NCBI GenBank assembly: GCA_038049695.1
Contig: CP142456.1
Coordinates: forward strand, 68,475,922 to 68,539,921
Origin: Cinnamomum chago
Taxonomy: Eukaryota; Streptophyta; Magnoliopsida; Laurales; Lauraceae
DNA: 64,000 nucleotides
Direction: 5' to 3'
Position 1 is the first letter of the stretch. The number at the start of each line of letters is the position of its first letter. The notes beneath the pieces are model-generated. The model ran no database searches and was not told the origin of the DNA. It was given only the letters and a program-made list of their open reading frames with translations. Made by a program: the position numbers and the translations under genes. Below are positions 34,441 to 46,108 of this stretch, piece by piece.

Positions 34441-35291
34441 AAAAATTCATGTTAAGACAAAATGCCCATCTTATTTTCTAACCGTGTTCAAAGTTCATAA
34501 TACTACTAAGGGCATTTGGGATAACATCCTCAAAGACAAATAAAATGTGACGTTTTCTACACTTTCAAGGAAAATACACGCTTGGTAAAACATAGGAGTG
34601 AGGAAAGAGTAAAACAACACAACATGAACGAGGTGATTTTGTGCACCCCACCCACCCATTCCACCCAATCTTTTTTAAAGAAACTTCTTTCCACATTTTT
34701 CGCCCCTAAATCACATTCATAACCGCTCATCTTCTTCGTACGACCAAAAAAACAGCTGGTGGGTTAAAGTTCAAATGTTGATTCAGGATTTTAAGAAAAT
34801 TGTAAAACATTCAAACCAATAGATGATTATTTTTGGACTTTTATAGGCCCCTAAGTCATGATCCGAACCATTCATCTTCTTTTGAAATGTAAAAAAGGGG
34901 TTAGAGGGTCAAGTTTGATATTTTGATTCACCATGGATTGTCATAAGATAGTAGATAACTCCAAACGATTGATGTGTAGTGCCCAAGCGAGATTTGTATA
35001 GGCAGTCCAAATTTAGTTTACATTCCTGTGGGCCCATAAATCATGATCAAAACTATCCGTCCTCTCCAAAAGGGCAAACAAGAACTAGAGGGTCAAAAAG
35101 AAAACATATACATATAATAGTAATAACAACAACAATAATAAAATGATAAAAGGAAAAAAAAATAGTCTGGGCTAGCCAATGTCATATTGCAGGCACCATA
35201 CAAAATAGAAAACATATACATATAAAAAAAAAATCTTGTAGCATCTAAAAGTCCTTCCCAATTGCAGACAACATATAGGATAAGGCCGATT
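34441..35291. other. Spacer between the two inverted degenerate arrays
   Basis: No gene supported. Contains two diverged versions of a segment with CATGATCCGAACCATTCATC / CATGATCAAAACTATCCGTC. Confidence 0.35.
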
Positions 35292-35469
35292 TTGAAAAGG
35301 ATCCGGATCCCCTGTTTGAACCAAACAGGAAACCCTATTTGGACCAATCAGGAGGGTGCCACATGGGGGAGAGGATTTTTTTTTTTTTTTCATTGGAGGA
35401 GATGATTTGACATCCTCTCTCCATGTGGCACCCCGTTTGGACCAAATAGGAGATCCGTTTCCTTTTGAA
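35292..35469. mobile_element. Foldback MITE-like palindrome
   Basis: The left arm (TTGAAAAGGATCCGGATCCC, then TTTGGACCAATCAGG, then GGTGCCACATGG) is approximately inverted in the right arm (CCATGTGGCACC, then TTTGGACCAAATAGGAGATCC, then CCTTTTGAAA). A poly-T tract lies in the loop. The left arm has an internal duplication. Non-coding. Confidence 0.65.
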
Positions 35470-35569
35470 AAGCCCAACACCTTGACGGTTGAGCTAGGGC
35501 AAGACCCAGCCTAGCGCTGCTTGACCCTTTGTCCATTCATAAATAAAATATAAATATTTTTCAACTACA

Positions 35570-36120
35570 TATGTATTCAATTAAATACAAACTAATCAAC
35601 CCATTTGGACCAGTTACTTTCTCTGTGTTTCAATTCAATGCAAACAAAAAGCCTAATTGAACCAATTACATCCTATGTATTAATCCAATTCCATACAAAT
35701 AAAGGAGCTCATTTGAATAAATCACTTCTTATACATTCCAATTTCATGTGAACGATGAGGCAAAATAGGCTCATTCCATAAATGAATTTCTATGTATTTT
35801 CCTTGCAAGCGAGCAAGCGTATTTGACATTGCATTCTTATGTATTTCAATTCCATGTAACATGCAAAGAGTCCTACATGAATCGGTTTCTTCCAAGTCCA
35901 TGCAAATAAACAGGCCCATTTAGATCTTTTGCTTCATATCTATTCAAATTCCATGTGTACAAATGTGCCTTTTCCATTAATTAATTCAAGTGTATTCCAA
36001 TCCCATACAAACAAGTAGGACCTTTGAATTCTGATGTATTTAGTTCCATGCAAAAAAACGAGCCTATTTATGCATATGTTCCAACTCCACGCAAACAAAT
36101 GGGCCCATTTGAATGTATAG
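35570..36120. repeat. Degenerate array of about 50-bp units (inverted relative to 34.1-34.4 kb)
   Basis: Around ten loose units of the type ATTCCAATTCCATGCAAACAAA, (A/G)GGCCCATTTGAAT and CACTTCTTATGTATT are present. They are the reverse complement of the forward array about 1.2 kb to the left. Confidence 0.65.
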
Positions 36121-37964
36121 ATAAAAAGGAAAATATATATATATATATTATCAATCAGCATCGGAGACAAGTGTGCTCCTTGCGCACCAAACAAATGTTT
36201 AATAGATATGCATCTCTTACATATGTAAACCATTTTACTAGGATCTAGATGTGAACATTTCAATCAACATGATAGATACCAAAATTTAAACGTGAATCAT
36301 TTAGATAGGTTAATTAGTGTAAATAGGGATATAAACGGGTGGGATCCGAAGGGGGCTAGGGTTGTCTTTATCATGCCCTTGATATATTCAAGGCCCCGCC
36401 TCAGCAGGCCAATGCCCTTGAAGGGTGTGCACTACCTAGCAGCCCCTCACCTATCAATCTTGTCCAGGGCTTAAGAAAAATACAATTTTATTTTTATTTT
36501 ACATTTTTATAAAGTATTGAGTGTTAACCAAACATTACCCTCTTCTTTTACTCAAGCTTGGGACTAATAGTGTTTGCAATAAGCAACGCGATAGAGTTCT
36601 CCTTTCTATTGGCCGATGGGAGATTAGGAAATATTTATTATGTAAAAACAATAATTTCTAATGATATTACATCCGAGAGACCGAGTTGAGTTGAGAATAG
36701 TGGAGGGGGATTGATTCGGGTTTTTAGGGATTTCTATAGTGGGTATGAGTATGAAATTACCATCATACCATTTTATTAGTGTTAAGTGACTATCGCACAG
36801 GGATTTTAGTATCATATATATATGAAAACAGGAGGTCAGGGCTGAAACCAGGCCATGCCTGGTATTGTCCAAGCTTGACCCTCAAATTTGTGGGCCTACA
36901 AAAAATTTGTCAAGCTCAATCCTTGAGCTTTTTCTTAAAGACAAAAGAACCTCAAATAACCAATGGCTTTGCATTTGCGATCCTTACCTTTAAAAAGGAA
37001 AACACCGAGCTTAGGCTTGGTGAGGTTAGGGTAGACGGGTGTCCAGCCCGGGCTCGTCCATTTGACAGCCTACTTGGGGCTACATTAATCATAGGATTGG
37101 GTGTGAGTATCAAATTTGTATCCTTACTGCTCATTTAATAATAGGAACAACAACAACAATAATAATAGGCCGAGGATGACAATGGATCACGTTTAAATGG
37201 GGACCACCCCAAGCCGCTCCTATTAGGGGCATATTTGGTAGTATGTTGTTGGCAGGGTTGTGGTCCGGTAAGCCGAGTAGGATTTGGGATGAGTTTGGGT
37301 TTTAGGTGCATCTAACCCGCCTTATATATTATAAAGTGAGATTTTTGCATATGAGGATTTATCCATGTAATTGGTAATAAGGAGTGATGCTTTCCTAGTT
37401 GTTATGGTTTCAAATTTTTTCTAGCACATATAAGGGTGCTAATGATAGGCAATCTGGCTCTCTTTATGGCCTTAATTGACGGGTCCCCACCCCAGACCAT
37501 AATTTTGGTGGGCCAGAAGGAAAGCATGATCTTCCCTACCATGCATGGCCATGACAGCTAGAACTGTGATGAACAAACCCATAATTAACAAGTTGTTGGT
37601 AGTTATTGTTTGGCTAATCAGAGCACAACTGTTTACGCTTTTGGGGGAGGCTTTTCTTTCTTTTCCTTCACCTTTCTCCTTTTTGCTGATATAGAACATG
37701 GCTTGCCAACACAGATGTGGGAGATTTGGATCATACCCTATGATATATTATGCATTTGCTTTAACAGCTTTTCTTCTAGATCTAGCCTCGAAGGGAAAGG
37801 AGGCCTCATATACAAATTTACTCAGGTCGACAAAATCATATCAGTTCCATGTTAGTGTTCCACTACCTCATGTGCGATGTCTGTAAACGCCACTTATTTA
37901 TTTAATCATATAATTATTAGAATTTGTGTGCATGTGTGTGTGAGAGAGAGAGAGAGAGAGATTC
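36121..37964. other. Intergenic stretch with hAT-like debris
   Basis: Fragments such as TAGGGATATAAACGGGTGGG (36326), GGGTGTCCAGCCCGGGC (about 37040) and a GAGA run (37941-37960) suggest eroded TIR elements. No bounded copy and no gene can be supported. Confidence 0.35.
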
Positions 37965-38110
37965 ATGATTAGTAGCTGACAATCTCAGCGCGGAAGAGCA
38001 AGAGCTCACAGTTTTTACCAGACTGTCCAGACTCCAGGGTTCGAATCCCCGATACTCTATTTTCCCATGTGTGCGGGCTTTGGTTCCCATATGTGATGCA
38101 TCTTCTCCAC
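37965..38110 (+). mobile_element. Possible tRNA-derived SINE fragment
   Basis: GGGTTCGAATCCCC at about 38038-38051 is a perfect tRNA-type B box. About 55 bp upstream, AGCGCGGAAGAGCAAGAGC could be an eroded A box. No complete cloverleaf could be drawn and no TSD is seen. Confidence 0.35.
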
Positions 38111-38962
38111 AATGGTATTATGGTATTATTATAACAAAAAATTATTTTATTATGACAAAAAATAAAATTTTACAAGAAGAAAATGCAAGAAAAACGTCTT
38201 ATTAGAACTAAATGGTAAAAACATTGGAAAATAAATAAAAAAATATCTGCAATTTAGGTTTTTTCTATTTTGGGTTAAACTTAATTCATTTCCCTTGATA
38301 TTCTTACAAAGATATTAACTAATAGAAACTTTGTATTTGGAAGTTGGGGAACAATTCCTTTATTCTATCGTGGTTATAGTGCCATGCCAACCTCACGCTT
38401 GATTTAGCAAATGAAGGGGCCCACCTTATTATAACGTCGTTATGGTGCCAATGACTATGTCACTCATGATTTAACGAATGAAGGGCCCACCTTCATGTGA
38501 TTCAACTCACTGATGACGTCATAATTTTCTCTCTATCTTTAACAAATGGCTTGAATTTCACTTAAATTAGAATGATATCATTTTTTAACTGCTTGTATGT
38601 GAATTTTTTGGGTATATTTTCTGCTATTAATTAACCCCATGTTGCATATTAATTATTGTTGTTGGAGCAAAAATTTATAGATGTGAATTGCTCAAGTCAA
38701 ATGAGACATTAACCTCAAAAACTTTTCTAACAGCATAAAAATTTTTCTCCCCAAAAATATCTATCACGTTTACTTAAAATTATGCTTTATAAAGATCAGT
38801 ATATGTGATAAGACCTTTTCTTTTGGATAGAAGATTTATGTTAAGATTTTTATAAGCTTTTTTTTTTTTTTTGGTAGAAGATATATGTTAGGATTTAGTA
38901 AGCTCATGATGATGATGATGAGGAGGAGGAGGAGGAGGAGTAAACTTCATGATAAAAATGGG
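38111..38962. other. Intergenic AT-rich stretch
   Basis: Two diverged copies of a segment with ATTATAACGTCGTTATGGTGCCA and TTTAGCAAATGAAGGGGCCC occur around 38365-38495. A (GAT)n(GGA)n microsatellite lies at about 38905-38940. No gene. Confidence 0.45.
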
Positions 38963-39096
38963 TTGCTCGGTTTGCAACCTCAAATGTCACCTAGTTATGC
39001 AGGGATCAATCCCTTGGTATGCCACTCTTGCTCAGTTTGAAACCTCAAATGTCACCTAGTTACTCAGGGATCAATCCATTGGTATGCCACTCTTCC
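38963..39096. repeat. About 67-bp tandem duplication
   Basis: Both copies contain AACCTCAAATGTCACCTAGT, then CAGGGATCAATCC, then TTGGTATGCCACTCTT, with few differences. Confidence 0.88.
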
Positions 39097-39349
39097 CACA
39101 TTTGTGGCTCTTCTAATGTCAAAGTCATATCCACACTTCCCTAGTCTTGTCAATTCCGTGATGAGTTCAAGACTTTACCTCTGGAAGCTCCAGCAAGATA
39201 GATCAAGTTCAAATCCAGAAGATCAAGTCTTGAAAGGCCATGGATTATCAAATACTCAAATTCTCTAATTCATGCTAACCTATTTAGGTAAATTGGATCT
39301 TAGGCAAATCAAGAATAGGCCCTTCGAACCCTCAACCTTAGTTAAATTA

Positions 39350-40740
39350 ATAGGGTTATATTGGCTAAACAGGGTAATTTACATATTCAATTTCAGGCCT
39401 CACAACTAGCCGTAATAGGGATACGGCTAACCGTAAGGCCTCGGGAAGCTCACCATAAATACTTTATGGTTACTTTTTCCAAAATGGTGTTTTCAGCATT
39501 CTTGAACTATGGTTACCTATGGCTAATTGTATATCTCTCACGGGTAATCATCAGGCTAACCGTAAGGGTTCCAAAAAACAACGGTTAGGGGTCTACCGTT
39601 GCTTTTCCAGAATGCTAATTTTTTTTGGCAATTTTGAATCACGGTCACCTACAACTAACCATAGTATTCCACGGCTAGCCATCCAGCTAACCGTTGTGTA
39701 AATCTTATACTTCGACTACTGGAAAAATTAATCATTGGGAAGTTATAGTGGCCCTACCCAGTTTACGGCCAACCGTATGCTAGCCCTTATGAGCTCTTTT
39801 ATATATACATGGCTTGTTTTAATGGCTATAATGAATGTGACTTTAAAAGCCCTATTAAACCACAAACTAACCCTAAACACAATTTGGAAACCCCAAAACC
39901 CTCTTCAACTCACTCCCCAAGGATTTAAGCATCCAAAGTTCAGAGAGCAATTAGTGGAAAGTAGGATCCAGTGTTTTGAAGATTGATTGCTTTCCATCGA
40001 CAAACTTCTCTTAGACCTTCAAAAGCATTTTTCACACATTCTAAGATCCTTATAGGTACATCTTTGAGCATTCAAAGTTCATCAAAGAGTGTTTTATGGA
40101 AAGAGTACCCATTTTTAGGGATTGGGTCAACCTCATTGGCAATTCTTAGTCACCCTAGATCTAAACCTCCTTTTTCTCTTGGTTAAGCACAATTCGAGCA
40201 TCTTCATCACCAATGAGCTAAACAAGGAGTCAAAGCTTAGAGTTCGTGTTCAAGCTTCATAAAACGTGCATCAAGTTAGATTTGTCTACAAAGAGGCAAG
40301 CATTCTTCTTTTATCTTTATTCTTATATCATTGTAAAGAGTTCACGTTCAAGCTTCATAAAACGTGCATCAAGTTAGATTTGTCTACAAAGAGGCAAGCG
40401 TTCTTATTTTATCTTCATTCTTATATCATTGTAAATGAGATTAGACCTGTGTGACCGAACCACTATGAGTGGTGGAGTAGACCTTCGTGATTGAACCACC
40501 GTATCATAAAGTTATTATTAGTGGAGTAGACCTTAGTGATCAAACCACCATATCAAATAACTAAGTGTAAAAGTTCGTGAGATGCATCTTTTGAAAACCT
40601 ATAATAGTGAAAGCCAAGAGATCATTGGTGTGTGGCTCTCTTGAGAGTGGAAGTAGGTCAAGAACTGAACCACTGTAAATCGTTGTGTACCTCCATCTTT
40701 ACAGTGCTTCATTATTTTACATTTATGATAGAGATTAATA
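39350..40740. mobile_element. LTR-like repeat remnant with internal duplications
   Basis: The region has recurring GGCTAACCGTAAGG-type motifs (39420-39780) and a direct duplication of about 105 bp (40240-40335 and 40343-40437, both with AAGCTTCATAAAACGTGCATC and TTTGTCTACAAAGAGGCAAGC). It also has a tandem repeat of GTGGAGTAGACCTT(C/A)GTGAT with CAAACCACC (40470-40555). This resembles a non-coding LTR, but no TG...CA ends, PBS or TSD could be fixed. Confidence 0.4.
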
Positions 40741-41289
40741 TTTCATTTGGATTGGGACACAATTCACATGTGCTAAATTGCATTACTAGCTCATTGGCAT
40801 ACTCTTAGTGATTGAGCTCTCGGACAACTCAAAATGGATAGGTAGCATATTTGTTTGAGCTCTCCTTGGTGCATAAATATTTCCATATATATATATATAT
40901 ATAAACTCTATGAATAACCATTGGAACTCTACGGTGCATAAATATTTCCATATATATATATAAACTCCATGAACAACCATTGGAAGTACCTAGGTGTACT
41001 GTGATGTCTGAATGTTTTATAGAGGAATTGCTAATAGGGTCTCCATTAGGAACTCCAAATTTTTAGTAAGAAATTCCATGTCCATTTAGTAGAATTTGAA
41101 GAATTTCATAATTTTAGGATTTTCAAGAGTCCTATGAAATAGCAAGATGTTGTTTCATCTGATCCACATTTGCCAACTGTATATAATTTTGTGCTAGTTA
41201 ATGCAAACTATTCTAAATCCTAGCCCAGCCTCTAGCATTTTGTAAAAGGTGGAATCTTGGAATGGTTGTTACTTTCCCTGCACATTCAA
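40741..41289. other. Intergenic stretch with a short duplication
   Basis: GTGCATAAATATTTCCATAT followed by an AT run, ATAAACTC and ATGAA(T/C)AACCATTGG occurs twice (about 40870-40925 and 40934-40985). No gene. Confidence 0.6.
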
Positions 41290-42590
41290 TTTCTAATAGT
41301 ACACACCCATAAAAAGGTCCAAGCACCACAATTTCTGAAAGAGAGTTCCAATGTTATAATTTATGAAGGTGAGTCCCATATTGTAATTTTTAAAGATGGG
41401 TCCTATGTATGACAATATTTCTAGAGAAGCCCGATGTTCTAATTCCATGGTGATATCTGTATTATAATTTCTAAAGATAGGCCCCATCTACCAAAACCCC
41501 CTAAAAAGTGAGCTCATATTATAATTCCTAATTGTGGGTCCACATTGTAATTCATAAAGGTGAGTATGATATTCACAATCACGAAAAAGGTAGGCCACAT
41601 AGTCACTCTGTTGAAGGGACCATGTTCTAATTCCTAAAGATGGGATCTATGTTGTAATTTCTAAAGTGGGTCCAATGTACATCAAATCCTAAAGTTGGGC
41701 CCACATTGTAATTTTAAAAGGCAAGTTCCATTTTATAGTGTCTAAAGATGTATCTCCCATTGTAATTTCTAAAGGTAGGCCCCACGTATGACTAAGTTTC
41801 TAAAGGTGGGGCCCTATGCTTAGATTCCTAAAGGTAAGACTTCTATTTTAATTTTTAAAAATGGGCCCCATGCACAACAATGCCTAAAGGTGGGCCCATG
41901 TTGAAACTTCCAAAAGGCGAGTCCATATTTACAATCACATACATTGGGCCCACATTGTAATTCTTATCGGGGCATGCCTCCTGCTCATAGTTATTAATTT
42001 TTTTTTTTTTCGTTTCAGCCAAAAATTTTCATTTCGGTCAAATAGCCGAAACGAAATTTCGGCCAAAACTTTTTTGTTTGACTTTTGGTCAATATCAGCC
42101 GAAATTCGGGATTTCAGACGAAATGTGACTTTTCGGTCAAAATGGAATTTTACAAAATTAATTTCTTTTACTTTTTTTACACATATATTTTGTATTTCTT
42201 ATATTTTCACAAAATATAATTCCAAAAAAATTACTATAATGGATTAAATCTATATTTATTAATTTTTCTATTTTTTACTTATATATGTATATATATCATT
42301 TTATATTTTCCCTGAATTGTAATTCCAAAAAGTTTCCCCGAAATCCCAAATCGGCCAAAACTTTTCATTTTGCAGGCCAGAGCGAAATGAGGTTCGAGAC
42401 GATATTAACAACTATGCTCCTGCTCTAATTCCTAAAGGTAAGTCCCATGCTATAATTTCTAAAAGTGGGCCATATGTATAACAATCATAAGGTAGGCCTA
42501 TGTTGTAATTAAAGGTGAATCCTTATTATAATTTCTAAAAGTGGGTTCATATCACAATTACAAAGGTGACCTGTAATTCTACGGAGATTA
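41290..42590. repeat. Highly degenerate minisatellite (about 27-bp unit), split by a MITE
   Basis: Dozens of irregular units of the form (A)GGTGGGCCCCATG followed by TTGTAATTTCTAAAGG run from about 41290 to 41985 and resume from 42425 to about 42590. Unit length varies from roughly 25 to 35 bp and identity is low, so the array is old. Confidence 0.75.
41986..42416. mobile_element. hAT-like MITE with perfect 8-bp TSD inserted in the minisatellite
   Basis: The 431-bp element has inverted ends CATAGTTATTAAT and the complement of ATTAACAACTATG. It is flanked by identical CTCCTGCT at 41978-41985 and 42417-42424. Interior motifs TTTCGGCC, GGCCGAAA and GACCAAAA-type repeats occur in both orientations. 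A partial relative lies at 32940-33219. Confidence 0.87.
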
Positions 42591-42846
42591 GGTTTTATGT
42601 ATCCCCATTTATAAACAGGGTAATTGGCGTAAAAGATTCTCTCGGCTATAAAATATGAAATTTATAAGTTGAGGATGCATGAAATTCTCAAGCAAGAATT
42701 CCCAAAATGAATGAATTCACAACTTTTTTTAAAAAACTCTAGCACTTCAATTTCTCACTTCTTAGACATCCACGTGATATTAATTTCACATTGCATGTCT
42801 GCATTGAGTTTTGATTAGGATTTTGTTAAATACGGGCAATTGTATC

Positions 42847-45703
42847 TGTCACGCCCCCAAAAGTGAGACCGAGGTTATGCGTGAGATTAGGGCCAATTAA
42901 AAATTTTCCAACATTAATCAAATGCAACCTGGCCCCAATTGTGTCTCATCTGGATCGAAGACCACTGTGAGGTGTAAACATTTCCTCAATAACATAAAAC
43001 GAATAGTGGAAGCTTTAAAACACAAGTGGTATCTTATAGATGTATAGTTTGAGAACACATACTGAATAACCTATTTAAAGTTCAAGTTTAAAACTGTTAA
43101 CAAGTTATAATTACACAAATAGGCCACACCAAGACTTGGCCTGATCAAAAGATAAAAGAACCAAAATATAAAACTAGTCCAAAAGGTGGAAGCTCTCGCA
43201 TACGGGGTTAGTACGGCTATACTATGCCGTCCGTACTATACTCAAGGAAGTCATCAGGCTGATCTGCCTAAACTTCTTCCGTCTTTTCTTCCTTCGGGTA
43301 GAAGGGCTCGGTACCTATTCACCAAGAGTAGCATCATCAGACACAAAGGTCGGCAAGGAAATAGGTATATAAATTACCAAAGATATGCAGACTAAAGAAT
43401 ATACGAATAGACAGTATCATAAGAAATGCATAGCGTTCTGAATGTAATAAATGCATAGCATACGAATCATAAAACCAACTAACACACTTCTAACAAATAG
43501 GCAAATCACATAGGCTAATCACCACGGGATAGTTTCACTTGACCCTCCTGGCTCAACATGTGAGCTGTGGTAGAGTAAAGCAATAGGCACGGGATGAAAC
43601 CCGACAAGCAATCATATGATACCCTTAAAATGAAAAATAAACAAAATTACACATCATTCTTCTTTCAGAACGGGTATCTGATGATGTACATCCATCTAAA
43701 ACATAAAAAGGTTGTACTGCGCAGACGTTCAGTCCAAAGTCCTCACACAGTTGGTGCCCCAAAAGTGTTGGGCGTTAACAGCTGAGTGATGCCTGACACA
43801 AGAGTCCTAAACATACAATAGTGAGGGCTAGACTTTCCTGCGTGAGCAATATTCATTAGTCAAAGAGAACTACCTTCCATCATCAAATCTTACTTAACAA
43901 TATCAAACTTCTTCATACTTCATAGGTAGTTCTCGACAAGCTTTTACAATCAAAGCCGTCTAGTCTCAACACTTCGATCATACTTCGGAACAAACGGAAC
44001 ATCAAAAGGGATCCTAAGTTCATCTTCTAAGTTCATTATATGATCTCAAACAAAACAAAACAAACGAAGCTAAAGAACATGGACATTTTATGCGGAGAGT
44101 ACCAAACGGTACAATTCGGAATCATAAGCGATAAACAATCCAATCCTAGGTCATTATTATTCCTGGAGTCTCGTACAACCCTACTCAGTCAACGAAAGGA
44201 ATTAGGGTTCGCGATACCCAAACAGAACCTCTTCGTGCATAGATATAAGGAGGTATCCCGTTGTCCCATTCCGTTCAAGATTGAAATGAATTGAAACCCG
44301 AGATAACGGAAATAACTACGAGAAATCGTCTGCTCAAAACATTCCTCGTACATAGTCAAATGAGTCCAAAAGGGGTAGCCAAAGACCCACTTAAGTCCAT
44401 CAAGGATTGGGTGAGAAAACCCTTCAAGAGGAAATTCACAGTTGGGCGGGTCGACCTGGCTCATGCTCGGTCGACCCCATACACAGCATGCCCGATCGAC
44501 CGTGCCAGTGGCCGGTCGACCGGCAGTTGTAAACGAAATGGGGGACCTGACCCTGTGTCGCCGGTCGACCGGGCCCCTTGGCCGGTCGACCGCGTACACT
44601 GCAGTTACAGAACCCAGGTTCCGTAACTGCAGTGAATTGGTCCAATTCACTCCCTGTCTTCCCTGAACCTGATATGCAATCAAATTAAAGATAAAACAAG
44701 GATATGACAAGTCCATTATAAATCCAACCATCCCTCTAATCAAGTCATGAATCTAAAGATCCAATCCATTAACTTAACACACATATTTATCATGTTTTCA
44801 TACTTCTAAAACATTAATTGAGCAAGTAACATCTAATCATCATTTTTCCGTGCCAATCAAGAAGGAGAAACATATCAAGCATTAATATATATATTTACTT
44901 GCCTTTGATGAAGAGCTTGACTCAAAACCAAAAAGGAATTGGAGAGGGAAGTCCTCCTTAAGCTCAAACTTGAGTAAGTGGGTTCCAAACTCAAAACCTC
45001 ACTACAAATGAAATGCAAGGAGAGAAATAAGCTTATCTACTCCATTTCTAATCCAAAGGAAACAAACTACCTAGGTCTAAAAGCTTGTAGAGTTTACCTT
45101 AGAATAGGTTGTGAAGGAAAAGCTTAGAAAATGGTATGGTTGTGATCTTGGGAGCCAAAGGAAGAAGATTAGTGGGTTAAATGTCTTCGCCGGAGTTCCG
45201 GTGATCGTCGACGGAGAAGAAGAAGATGAAGGAAAGGGAGAAAGGAAGAGAAGATCGGCTGCTGTGCTGTGGTTGTAATTGAGTGAATGAATGAGAGAAT
45301 GGAGATGGGTTTGATGACCTAATTTAAGTATTGGGTCTTGGGCTTAGGCTTTGGGCTTGATTGGGCTTGGTCAAGTTCCGAGTCGGTCAAATAGTACTAT
45401 TGATGACTTTCGGGCCTCTTCGACGCGTCGAATTGTAACGCGACCGAAGACTAAGGTTTATGAAACAATGAAATCTACCCGATGCGCCCAGGCTCACAAA
45501 ACTCATAATCTCATAAAAACCCCTTGAAAACTTCTCAAATTGCAAACCAACCCCCTACTCTACCCAAACGTACTATGAATTGCTCGAGACTTCGTATGCA
45601 AAGTCCACACGTCAAACCCGACTCGCTAAGACTCTAAACACACTTACTAACTAAACAAGAAATTAAGTATAATTAATAGGCCATTAGGGGACAGGATGTT
45701 ACA
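42847..45703 (-). repeat. 3' LTR (full length, 2857 bp)
   Basis: Runs on the minus strand from TGTAACATCC at 45703 to GGGGGCGTGACA at 42847. Its first 150 bp match the short 5' LTR. The interior holds the GGTCGACC cluster and many short open frames without protein motifs. Confidence 0.9.
44445..44595. repeat. GGTCGACC palindrome cluster in the Gypsy 3' LTR
   Basis: Five perfect GGTCGACC (about 44447, 44468, 44514, 44563, 44582) and one GATCGACC lie within 150 bp. Read on the minus strand the sequence between CTGCAGTGT and GGTCAGG aligns closely with 20080-20160 of the solo LTR. Confidence 0.9.
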
Positions 45704-45716
45704 TCCTCCCCCGCTT
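45704..45716 (-). other. Polypurine tract of the Gypsy element
   Basis: Minus strand AAGCGGGGGAGGA lies immediately before the 3' LTR start TGTAACATCC. It serves as plus-strand DNA primer during reverse transcription. Confidence 0.85.
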
Positions 45717-45739
45717 AGGCTATTTGGTCCTCCAAATTC

Positions 45740-46108
45740 CTAACACACCTCTGGCAATAACTCTGGATACTTCTCCTGAACCTGATCCCTGAGCTCCCAA
45801 GTCGCTTCCCTTGGACTGTGATGCTCCCACTGCACTTTGACCCAGTGAATGGTCCTTGTTCTCAATACTTGCTCTTTCGTATCGATAATCTTCTTCGGCC
45901 TCTCTACGAACGTAATATCTGGCTGAACATCCAAAGGCTCGTGATGTAGCACATGTGACGGGTCTGAAATATACTTCCTCAGCATAGAAGTATGAAAAAC
46001 TCTGTAAACTCCTGCTAACTCTGCTGGTAGTATCAACCTGTAAGCCACTTCGCCGACGCGCATATCAATTTCGAACGGTCCAATGTATCTCCGAGCCAGT
46101 TTCCCTTT
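45740..46108 (-). pseudogene. Gypsy integrase tail and chromodomain
   Basis: Minus-strand frame (after a stop at 46109) continues KLARRYIGPFEI and VGEVAYRLILPAELAGVYRV, then a chromodomain-like block FVERPKKIIDTKEQVLRTR, VKVQWEHHSPREATWELRD and ends near EKYPELLPEVC. Chromodomains of this type direct integration to heterochromatin-like chromatin. Confidence 0.88.

Noticed and set aside
37980..38060. tRNA gene suggested by a perfect B box
   Set aside because: No acceptor stem, anticodon loop or A box that folds into a cloverleaf; more likely a SINE or tRNA relic.
41290..42590. CRISPR-like array of short repeats
   Set aside because: Repeat units are highly variable in length and sequence, there are no constant repeats with unique spacers, and the context is a plant genome.
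44189..44743. Open reading frame of 184 codons inside the Gypsy 3' LTR with repeated VDR/GRP motifs
   Set aside because: The repeats come from the GGTCGACC palindromes and all frames there are open; no protein motif, and the region is LTR.
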